Positions 1 through 7,098 of a stretch of DNA of 64,000 bases are shown piece after piece (within the stretch, counting starts at the first letter, position 1; each line of letters starts with the position of its first letter). A program made the position numbers and the translations under genes. Source of the DNA: Deltaproteobacteria bacterium (GTDB taxonomy: Bacteria; Desulfobacterota; Desulfobulbia; Desulfobulbales; SURF-16); assembly GCA_016219175.1 (NCBI GenBank), contig JACRCD010000039.1, forward strand, positions 62,001 to 126,000, read 5' to 3'. The notes beneath the pieces were generated by a model, which ran no database searches, was not told the DNA's origin, and worked only from the letters and a program-made list of their open reading frames with translations.

Positions 1-44
1 GGGCTTGTATTCGTTTTGCTGATTTTTGCTATCAAAAAAACTCC

Positions 45-1517
45 TCACCCTCCGTTCTGCCCCGAGCGGCCCGTCTTCTTCCGGTGTTTGAAATCGGTGG
101 AGAGGACGCCGTGGCGGCGCATGAGGCGCTGAAAAGCCTGTCTCTCCAGGCCGCATTGTTTGGCGGCGGCAGTGACGTTGCCCTGGTGCCGGGAGAGCAG
201 CTGCCCGAGATAGGCGATGGAAAAGCGCTGCACCACCTCGGCCTTGGCCTCATTGTAGGAAAGATTGCACAACTGCTGCAGCTGATCCTGCGGACAGCGC
301 AGCCGGTCAGCCTTTTCATCCGCCACGCAAACATCGGAGACCGAAACGGTATTACCGGGGGCGAGAAGCACCGCCCGCTTGATGGTGTGCTGCAGTTCCC
401 GCACATTGCCCGGCCATTCCTGCTGATAGAGAAACTGCAGGGCTTCCGGGGCTATGACCAGATCAGGCCGGCCGTGCTGCCGTTTGTAGCGTTCAAGGAA
501 ATGGTGGACCAGCAGCGGCATGTCCTCGCGCATGTCCCGCAAGGGGGGCATTTTCACGGTGACCACGTTCAGCCGGTAGAAAAGGTCGGCCCGGAATTCG
601 CCGGCCAGAATCCTGGCCTCGAGATCCTGATTGGTGGAGGCCACCACCCGCGCCTCAACCTTGATGGTGTTGTTCTGGCCCAGGGGCTGGATCTCTTTTT
701 CCTGGAGAACGCGCAGGAGTTTGGTCTGCACCGCGACCGGGATATCGGCGATCTCGTCGAGCAGGATGGTCGATTGATCGGCGGCCAGGAAAAGGCCCTT
801 CTTGTCCTGGGTTGCGCCGGTAAAGGCCCCCTTGCAGTAGCCGAACAGCTCGCTTTCCAGGATCTGTTCCGGCAGGGCCGGGCAGTTGACCGTGATCATC
901 CTCTGCTGTCTCCGGTTGCTCAGTTCATGCAGGGCGCGGGCCGCCAGTTCCTTGCCCGTGCCGGACTCCCCGCGGATGAGCACGGTGGCATCCGTGTCGG
1001 CAACCCTGGCGATGAGGTCAAGCACCTTGCGCAGGGCAGGCGACTGGCCGACAAAGCCCTGGGGCAGGACGAGATCATCCAGCTTTTCCTGGAGCTGACG
1101 GTTATCACGCAGCAGGCGGGTCCGTTCAAGGCAATAGCGGATCACCCGGACGATATGGTCCTTGTCAAAGGGCTTTTGCAGAAAGTCATATGCCCCGTCT
1201 TTCAAGGCCTGGACCGCCATCTCAATGGTCCCGTAGCCGGTCATGATAATCACGGAAATGGTTTTATCAAGCTCCGTGATTTTTTTCAGCAGCAGCAGCC
1301 CGTCGAGATCCGGCATCTTGATGTCGGTCACCACCACATCGGGGCGGCAGTGTTCCAGCTCCTTAAGGGCCATGCGGCCCGTGGAGGCCAGAATCACTTC
1401 GCAGTCGCATTCGCGGGCCACGACAAGCTTGAGCATGTGCAGCATGTCCGGCTCGTCATCAACGATCATGACCAGCTGTTTACCGGCAGGGAGTGGCGGG
1501 GAGGCGGGTTTTTTCAT
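45..1517 (-). CDS. NtrC-family sigma-54-dependent response regulator
   Basis: About 490 residues in the classical three-domain order. The receiver (about 16-125) has acidic pair D20/D21, phospho-acceptor D65 in the run VVVTDIKMPDLDG, and a KPF lysine. The AAA+ sigma-54 interaction domain (about 154-388) has Walker A GESGTGKE, the sigma-54 loop GAFTGA (230-235), a Walker B LLDEIAD, and WPGNVREL. A Fis-type helix-turn-helix lies near 445-470. An in-frame upstream extension exists, but the ATG at 1517 is preferred: it overlaps the upstream gene's stop as ATGA and the protein then begins directly before the receiver. It is expected to activate sigma-54 promoters on phosphorylation. No sensor kinase lies beside it; its operon partners are a phosphatase and a PEP-synthase-like protein. 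Targets are unknown. Confidence 0.93.
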   Translation of the reverse strand: MKKPASPPLPAGKQLVMIVDDEPDMLHMLKLVVARECDCEVILASTGRMALKELEHCRPDVVVTDIKMPDLDGLLLLKKITELDKTISVIIMTGYGTIEMAVQALKDGAYDFLQKPFDKDHIVRVIRYCLERTRLLRDNRQLQEKLDDLVLPQGFVGQSPALRKVLDLIARVADTDATVLIRGESGTGKELAARALHELSNRRQQRMITVNCPALPEQILESELFGYCKGAFTGATQDKKGLFLAADQSTILLDEIADIPVAVQTKLLRVLQEKEIQPLGQNNTIKVEARVVASTNQDLEARILAGEFRADLFYRLNVVTVKMPPLRDMREDMPLLVHHFLERYKRQHGRPDLVIAPEALQFLYQQEWPGNVRELQHTIKRAVLLAPGNTVSVSDVCVADEKADRLRCPQDQLQQLCNLSYNEAKAEVVQRFSIAYLGQLLSRHQGNVTAAAKQCGLERQAFQRLMRRHGVLSTDFKHRKKTGRSGQNGG

Positions 1518-2593
1518 TGCGGTCTGCCGAGTGAACTGAGGTAGTGAAAATAGGTCTGGATGAAGCGGCCGGAGACGGCGTCGGCAAAAGAGACGCGAAA
1601 TAACGATTTCCCCGGCAGGGCGCCTGACAGGGCCAGAAACACCGAACGGGAGAGAGAGGTAAGAGCGGTGTTGATTTCCGGGAGATTGGAGGTTTCCTTG
1701 GGTAATCCGTATATCCGGCAGCTTAACGGCCGGAATTGGGCCAGCTGACATGAACCATGCAGGAGCAGGGGACAGTCCAGATTTTCCCGCAGGTAGGCGC
1801 GCTCAAGCTCTGCGGGGGAGGTCACCTGATCCGCCTGGGCCAGGCGGCGGAGCGCGCGGCAGTTCTCCACCGCCCGGTCAATGATCTCTTCCCGCAGATT
1901 GCTGGTCAATGTTTTGTTCATTTTGTTGCTCAGATAAATGGCCTCAATCAGCTGCAGTTCGAAATAGCGTTGGCAGCCCGTTGTCTGCTCGATGCCGCAG
2001 CGAGGAAGTTCCCGCCCGGCGTTAGCAACCGCGATCTGCTCTTCCACCGTGGCCACCAGCCCTTCATATTCGCTGAAAAAGGCGCCCAGGTCAACAATGT
2101 GCCGGTTTTCCAGTTGGGGCTCTCTGATCGTCAACTTCCCCGATGTCTTGCCATACTTTTTCAGGAACCGCCATTGCGAATAATTGGCAGGCGCGGCTTT
2201 GCTATGTTGCAGCACCTTGTCCGCCATTTTCATGCCCAGACCCCGGCGGAGCAGATACGCGGTAACGAAGGTGCCCGTCCTGCCTATGCCGTGCCGGCAA
2301 TGGACCAGGACCTTTTTGCCGAGATAGATGGCCTCGTCCAGCCAGTGCAGCCCTTTTTCCATTTCCGTCATATCCGGGGCGCTCTCATCGGCGATGGGCA
2401 GATAGTAGACCTCAAATCCCGATTCCTGTTCAATCTGATGAAGATCACAGAATTCTCCGCAGAGATTGACAATGGCATCGATTCCCAGTGACTTGATATG
2501 GTCGAGCTCAACATAGGACATGGGGGCATGGCCGACGGCCAGATTGGCCGTTATCCAGGAGAGCTGATAGGGGGGCTCAGCTTGAGAAGTCAT
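1514..2593 (-). CDS. Dual-specificity/tyrosine phosphatase with Cys-rich YkgJ-like C-terminal half
   Basis: A 359-residue protein in two parts. Residues about 10-150 form a dual-specificity phosphatase fold with the P-loop signature HCRHGIGRTG: nucleophile C99, R105, and a plausible general acid near D69. The C-terminal half has C199, C207, C274, C282 and C292, the last in RPLSCRIYG. This resembles the YkgJ-type zinc/iron-binding family (CP, G-C, RP-CR-Y spacing), although its usual CxxCxxCC start is altered to C-x7-C. The gene overlaps the PEP-synthase-like gene upstream by 17 bases and the sigma-54 activator downstream by 4, so the three are almost certainly co-translated. The substrate is unknown; a phosphoprotein made by the adjacent phosphotransferase is an inference only. 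Confidence 0.85.
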   Translation of the reverse strand: MTSQAEPPYQLSWITANLAVGHAPMSYVELDHIKSLGIDAIVNLCGEFCDLHQIEQESGFEVYYLPIADESAPDMTEMEKGLHWLDEAIYLGKKVLVHCRHGIGRTGTFVTAYLLRRGLGMKMADKVLQHSKAAPANYSQWRFLKKYGKTSGKLTIREPQLENRHIVDLGAFFSEYEGLVATVEEQIAVANAGRELPRCGIEQTTGCQRYFELQLIEAIYLSNKMNKTLTSNLREEIIDRAVENCRALRRLAQADQVTSPAELERAYLRENLDCPLLLHGSCQLAQFRPLSCRIYGLPKETSNLPEINTALTSLSRSVFLALSGALPGKSLFRVSFADAVSGRFIQTYFHYLSSLGRPQ

Positions 2594-5105
2594 ATTTACC
2601 GTTCATGAATCCTTCAACCATCCTGTTTACCATGTTCTCGTCCTTGATAACCATGTCCATCAGCGTGGTTGCCGCCAGCAGACGTCCCACCGTGTCAAGT
2701 CTCTGCAAAATCGTTTTTTCATTATAGCGCATCAGCTGGCCATCGAGCAAATCCCCCGTGGTTTTTACGGAAAAACTTAAGCGCCTGAGAATCTCGGCAA
2801 TAAACAGTAAACGGAGGGTTATGCCGGCTGAGCCGCCGCCGCCTCCGGCAAAACGCAGCTTGATATAGTTCTCCTCGGCAACAGAGGTGCACAGCGAATC
2901 CAGGATGACAAAATGATAGCCGAAGCGCATATTCAGATTCAGATAATCCCGCGAGACAACGGCATAGCTGGCAAAGGCAGGGTCGCTGCTGCTGACGATG
3001 CCGTCCGCCATGGTCACCTCGCTGAAATTTTTCCAGTCAAAATGATCGTGATGGCGCCAAGTGATGTCCGGGTGGGCCAATCCCCGCAGCAGGGCCTTGA
3101 GCGGACCGGAGCGCAGGTCGTTTTCGCTGAGTTTTTCATCACTGTCGCACGGCTTGCCGATGTCGCCGTCCACATCAAGGACATAGATCCGCAAGGGAAG
3201 GGGGGTTTCCAGCAGACTGGTTGCCGACCTTTTGGAAAACATTCTGCCTGTCTGGGAAAACATGGAGTGCAACCCCTTTTCGTGGACAAAACGGATAATG
3301 TCATGCAGGGAACGGCAATTCTCCGGGGCAAAGGCCGGGTCCGCCGGATTGACCAGCCGTAAAGGGAAAATAAATTGAATGGCCTTGGCAAAAGCCTGGT
3401 GCACAGGGGTATCAGCCTGCTTGATTTGTTGGGGCGGGTAACTCTCGATTATGGTGTCGATGCGCCCGTCAAAAACCCGGCCGAGATCGGCACAGACGGT
3501 TACCATCCTGCCGGCGGGGAGAAGCTCGCTGCCGCTGCCGGTCTTGACCAGCACCGGCACGCCGAATTCGCGGGCCACGGAGGCAAAATGATCGGCGACG
3601 CTGCCCTGATCCGCCACCACGGCGCAGACGCGGGGCAACGCCAGGACATAGGAAGGCGGGGTCACGGCGGTGACCAGCACCGCTCCCTCGGGCACATCAG
3701 CCAGCTGCCCTTCATTGTCGATACGATAAACCGGGCCGCTGGCCGCGCCCCGGGACGCGGTTTCCCCATCGTTGATCAGCACGGGAAAGCCGCTGGTATC
3801 GACAGGTCGCGCCACCTCTCTTTTCTGTTGATGCAGCAAGGATCTGGCCTGCAGCAGAAAGATGTTGCCCTGGCGGTCCAGGCTCCATTCTATCTCCTGG
3901 GGCAGCTGGTAAAAAAACTCAATCTGCTGGGTCCAGGAGGCAAGCTGCAGCGCCTGTTTTTCACTGATATACCAGGAGAAAAACTCTGTTGTTCCATCCG
4001 CGTCTTCTGCCGGGGTCTGACCGGAGCGGGCGGCGGAATTGGCCGGAGGCTGGGCATGTTCAAACAGGACCCCGCCGTCATGGCGGGTGATGAAGGCGGT
4101 TACCGGTGTGCATCTGCCGCCGACCAGCTTGTCGCCGAAGCCTTGGGTGTAATGAATGGCAATCCCCGCATGGCCGGTGCCCGCCGGGCCTCCTGATGTC
4201 ACGACGCCGCTCAGCCGGGCCTCGATCATCGTAAGCACCAGCACCGCCATCGGCGTCTCTTCATCAAGAAGTCCGGCATTGATGCGGTAGTAGATGGCCT
4301 TGGCCGCGTATTTGCCGGCCAGCACTTTCCGGTAGGCGGCAAGTATCCGCTCTTGACTGACCTGCAAAAGGGATTCGTATTGCCCGGCAAAAGAGATTGC
4401 CGAATCCTCGCTGACAGCGCTGCTGCGCACGGCAAACAGCGGACTCCCGGTGCGCAGGGCCAGGGCGGCGAGCGCGCTCCGGATCTCCTGCGCCAGTCTG
4501 TCCGGAATGTCCGCCGCCTCAACCATCTTCGTCAGTTTATCCGCGGCAGCGTATAGGGATTTTTCAGAGGTGATGTCCACCTGGCTGAGCAGGGAATTTA
4601 TTTTGGGGCCGAGGTTGTTTGCCTCCAGAAAATAATGGAAGGCAGAGGTGGAAATGATGAACCCCTCGGGCACGGGCAGGCCAAGCTGCTGTTTGAGCTG
4701 GCTGAGATGCAGTCCCTTGCCGCCGGTCTGCAAGTCGTCTTGATACGATCCGTTAAGGGGAAGAATAAAGGATGAGGCGGGGGTTGATTTGAGCGAGGTC
4801 AGGGCAATGCGCCCATAAAAATCAATTTTTTTGTAGTAGGCCCGCAAGGTTCGGTATGAGGCGGGCGACATGCGATCCAGGCAGCCCACCATGGCGGACA
4901 CCCCGTCGGAGAGTTCCCGGTGCAGCCTCCGAATACGGTGGAGATCAACCTTCCTGTTCTGATAGTACAGTTCTTCCAGCTCGGCGAGACGCTCGTGGCA
5001 ATGGCGGTCGCTGCGCAACAGCTCCTTGAAGGCATTGTATTTTGCCCGGATGGCTGCCTTGGGGGCCATAAGCTGCAGGGCAATACGGCTGAAGATACCG
5101 AGCAT
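2577..5105 (-). CDS. PEP-synthase/PPDK-like phosphotransferase lacking the PEP-binding barrel
   Basis: 842 residues. After an N-terminal helical region (1-105) comes a PPDK N-terminal ATP-grasp domain (about 118-425) with GGKG (128-131), FAVRSSAVSEDSAISFAG (224-241) and EIEWSLDRQGNIFLLQARS (404-422). A swivelling phosphohistidine domain follows (about 445-540), with catalytic His506 in SVADHFASVAREFGVPVLV. The TIM-barrel PEP/pyruvate domain of PpsA and PPDK is not present. Residues 560-842 are an unrecognised segment with a Gly-rich run near 760. ATP-dependent phosphorylation of the mobile His is therefore likely, but the acceptor is unknown; rifampin phosphotransferases and glucan dikinases show that this family can have varied acceptors. 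It is the first gene of an operon with a phosphatase and an NtrC-like regulator. Confidence 0.85.
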   Translation of the reverse strand: MLGIFSRIALQLMAPKAAIRAKYNAFKELLRSDRHCHERLAELEELYYQNRKVDLHRIRRLHRELSDGVSAMVGCLDRMSPASYRTLRAYYKKIDFYGRIALTSLKSTPASSFILPLNGSYQDDLQTGGKGLHLSQLKQQLGLPVPEGFIISTSAFHYFLEANNLGPKINSLLSQVDITSEKSLYAAADKLTKMVEAADIPDRLAQEIRSALAALALRTGSPLFAVRSSAVSEDSAISFAGQYESLLQVSQERILAAYRKVLAGKYAAKAIYYRINAGLLDEETPMAVLVLTMIEARLSGVVTSGGPAGTGHAGIAIHYTQGFGDKLVGGRCTPVTAFITRHDGGVLFEHAQPPANSAARSGQTPAEDADGTTEFFSWYISEKQALQLASWTQQIEFFYQLPQEIEWSLDRQGNIFLLQARSLLHQQKREVARPVDTSGFPVLINDGETASRGAASGPVYRIDNEGQLADVPEGAVLVTAVTPPSYVLALPRVCAVVADQGSVADHFASVAREFGVPVLVKTGSGSELLPAGRMVTVCADLGRVFDGRIDTIIESYPPQQIKQADTPVHQAFAKAIQFIFPLRLVNPADPAFAPENCRSLHDIIRFVHEKGLHSMFSQTGRMFSKRSATSLLETPLPLRIYVLDVDGDIGKPCDSDEKLSENDLRSGPLKALLRGLAHPDITWRHHDHFDWKNFSEVTMADGIVSSSDPAFASYAVVSRDYLNLNMRFGYHFVILDSLCTSVAEENYIKLRFAGGGGGSAGITLRLLFIAEILRRLSFSVKTTGDLLDGQLMRYNEKTILQRLDTVGRLLAATTLMDMVIKDENMVNRMVEGFMNGKYDFSS

Positions 5106-5138
5106 GGGGAATCACGGGTTGTGGCTGATCAGGTGTTC

Positions 5139-5224
5139 AGGCTGAAGACTGAAGGCTGAAGGCCGGAGGAGACAATGAATTAAATCAAGTACCTCCAAGT
5201 CTTCAGTCTAAAGCCTGCAGCCTT
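5139..5224. repeat. Imperfect inverted repeat upstream of the phosphotransferase operon
   Basis: The left arm, about 5139-5168, begins AGGCTGAAGACTGAAGG. The reverse complement of the right arm, about 5194-5224, begins AGGCTGCAGGCTTTAGAC. The arms align with about ten substitutions and one gap, giving a potential long hairpin of low sequence complexity. It lies between the operon start at 5105 and the repeat at 5246. It looks like a dispersed intergenic palindrome and not a gene; a transcription-terminator or REP-like role is possible. Confidence 0.45.
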
Positions 5225-5245
5225 AACCCCTGAGTAGTTATAAAG

Positions 5246-5384
5246 GGAACCTTGAAAAATTGCCCTCTGGCCCGATTACTGCGGCGCAGCGAAAAGAAAA
5301 ATGCTCACATATGCCCAATATGCTGCGCATTTTATTTTCGCTGCTTCTTGTCCTCGAACCAGATGCCTAATTTTTCAAGGCACC
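5246..5384. repeat. 139-bp palindromic (MITE/REP-like) element
   Basis: Outer arms 5246-5270 and 5359-5384 share CCTTGAAAAATT in inverted orientation and a CTGG/CCAG boundary. Inner arms 5286-5304 (GCAGCGAAAAGAAAAATGC) and 5327-5344 (GCATTTTATTTTCGCTGC) also pair. The whole piece can fold into one long hairpin. A 38-base stretch of the right arm (5348-5385, reverse complement) matches 34 of 38 bases at 19812-19849, so it is a dispersed repeat. It sits directly after the stop of the exporter gene. No transposase was seen. Confidence 0.75.
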
Positions 5385-5392
5385 CTAAAGGA

Positions 5393-5788
5393 TTAATAAA
5401 CGCCCAACAGGTTCAGACCCAGCAGCAGAAGCCCTGCGCAGGCAACCCTTTTGACCACAATCGGGTTGACTCGTTTAGCAATCTGCGGACCGATATATCC
5501 TCCCAGCAGGGCGGCGGGAAACATGCACAGAAAGAGGATAAGGTCAAAATTGCCGAACTGAAAATGTCTGATTGAACTCATGGATGTGTTAAAGAAGATG
5601 GCGAGCAGAGAGCTGCCCACCACAATATACATAGGCAACCGCAGGCCGACCGTCATGAGGGGAACCATGAACGGGCCTCCGCCAAAACCGAACATGGAGG
5701 ACATGACAGCGATAAGAAAACCGCCGATCGCACCGACAACCACATTCGCTTCAAATTCCTGACCCCAGAAATCTACTTTCATCGTCAT
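5393..5788 (-). CDS. Half-size TauE/SafE-family membrane permease subunit
   Basis: 131 residues, roughly four transmembrane segments, with one copy of the family's Gly-rich motif (SSMFGFGGGPFMVPLM, about 31-46) and a second GGYIGPQIA segment. Full TauE/SafE (DUF81) exporters have about 250-270 residues with two such halves; this is a single half, equivalent to the C-terminal one. Its own ribosome-binding site (GAGAGGAGGA) precedes the ATG at 5788, with a second in-frame ATG at 5782, so it is a separate gene and not a frameshifted tail. The gene upstream carries the other half, only 10 bases away. The likely role is export of a small sulfur oxyanion or sulfonate across the inner membrane, as part of a two-chain permease. 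Confidence 0.8.
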   Translation of the reverse strand: MTMKVDFWGQEFEANVVVGAIGGFLIAVMSSMFGFGGGPFMVPLMTVGLRLPMYIVVGSSLLAIFFNTSMSSIRHFQFGNFDLILFLCMFPAALLGGYIGPQIAKRVNPIVVKRVACAGLLLLGLNLLGVY

Positions 5789-5798
5789 TCCTCCTCTC

Positions 5799-7001
5799 TT
5801 ATTGTTTGGCCTTGGCGGCCTCTTCGGCTCTTTTTTTGAATTCTTTCAGAATCGCCTGCTCTTTCTTATTCTTGGCCAGATAGCCGGCCGTGGTCTGCCA
5901 GTACATCAAGGCTGCCAGGACCATGAGAATCCAGCCGAAGGCGAACTTAAACTGATCGAGGGTAATGAGTTCCGTAAGCTTGGGACCGATGAAGCCGCCG
6001 ACCAGCATGGCGCAGCCGATTGTACAGCCCAGTTTCCAGTTGATGAATTTGATCTTTGAATAGTTGTAAATGCCGCTGCCCTGGGAAAAAAGCACCGTTG
6101 GCATAACGGTCCCGGCCACGATGGTGTGCGGCAGCGGGAAAAGGCTGACCAGAATGGGATTCAAAATAAAGCCGCCGCCCGCGCCCATCAGGACGCCGAA
6201 GACGGAAATCACGAGGCACAGCAGAAAGGGCCAGAGGATGTTCTGGCTGGTGCCCGCGGTACCCAGATAGACCAGGGGGAAGGAGATACTGTTTTCAAAG
6301 ACGGCGGGGGCGCTTTTCATGCTTTTGTCGCAGACGGCGACGATGTTGTATTTACCGGGGGCAAGGCCTTCCCGGATCATGATTTCAGCGGAAAAAGTGC
6401 CGTCCGGGTTGACTACGACATCCGGGCTGAGAACCTTGTCCAACTCTTTAAAGCGTTCCTTGACCAGCTGCATGGACCTTTTTTTGTTTTCCTTGTCATC
6501 CATCGGATCAAGCAGATCGCCCCGGCTGCCGATGATGCTGGCCATGATGCTGGCCTTGTAGCGGTCGATCTTCATCTTGGCGGGCACACTGTACGCCGCC
6601 TCGGCGCCAAGTTCCTTGATGGCCTCGGAGTATTTCCATTTCTTCCCGGCCTTCTTCAGCTCGGCGATTTTATCTTTTTGTTCAACGGGAACAAAGATCT
6701 TGTAATAGGCGGGCATGTCATAGGTCAGGTAGAAGACGTAAGGTATCTGGCCCGTCTTGGCGTCTTTTTTGCTGTCAAAAAAGTTGGCGCGCACGGCCTT
6801 GTCGGCGGCCCACACCTCCAGATAGACGGGCATGCCCGCGGGAGCCTGGCCCGTGACCTTGATAGTCCCGCCGTTGTTTAATGATGTCTTGTCAATCTGC
6901 AGGGTCGGACCTGCCCCTTCCTGCCCATAGGCGCTTGCGGCCAGAAGAAAGCAGGCCATAAAAACAGATAATACCCTGAGAAACTTCAACTTTTCTTTCA
7001 T
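5799..7001 (-). CDS. TauE/SafE half-permease with signal peptide and large periplasmic domain
   Basis: 400 residues. A signal peptide or first membrane segment (1-26, ending ASAYG) is followed by about 220 periplasmic residues with a beta-rich start (TLQIDKTSLNNGGTIKVTG). Next comes a four-helix TauE/SafE half (about 250-365) with VLMGAGGGFILNPILVSLF and GGFIGPKLTE, then a charged cytoplasmic tail. A GAGGAGGGAAAAC ribosome site supports the ATG at 7001. With the next gene it makes up one complete DUF81 exporter divided between two polypeptides, the first fused to an extra-cytoplasmic domain. Lying in the same direction as a thiosulfate/polysulfide-reductase-like enzyme, it may export sulfite or a related product; this is inferred. 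Confidence 0.8.
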   Translation of the reverse strand: MKEKLKFLRVLSVFMACFLLAASAYGQEGAGPTLQIDKTSLNNGGTIKVTGQAPAGMPVYLEVWAADKAVRANFFDSKKDAKTGQIPYVFYLTYDMPAYYKIFVPVEQKDKIAELKKAGKKWKYSEAIKELGAEAAYSVPAKMKIDRYKASIMASIIGSRGDLLDPMDDKENKKRSMQLVKERFKELDKVLSPDVVVNPDGTFSAEIMIREGLAPGKYNIVAVCDKSMKSAPAVFENSISFPLVYLGTAGTSQNILWPFLLCLVISVFGVLMGAGGGFILNPILVSLFPLPHTIVAGTVMPTVLFSQGSGIYNYSKIKFINWKLGCTIGCAMLVGGFIGPKLTELITLDQFKFAFGWILMVLAALMYWQTTAGYLAKNKKEQAILKEFKKRAEEAAKAKQ

Positions 7002-7098
7002 GTTTTCCCTCCTCGTCGTGAGACGGAACCATTGGTTACATTGATTTTGCTTTTCAGTTCATTGAACGTGGACTGTTAATTTCCGTGCACCTCCTCTG

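Noticed and set aside
84-1544. Long open frame antisense to the NtrC-type regulator
   Set aside because: It is the opposite strand of a fully recognisable gene, lacks a ribosome site and has no family-like motifs. High G+C at third positions makes such shadows common.
5393-7001. Frameshift breaking one exporter gene in two
   Set aside because: Both parts have their own ribosome sites, the first ends in a natural charged tail and the second begins with a proper start, so two genes are more likely.
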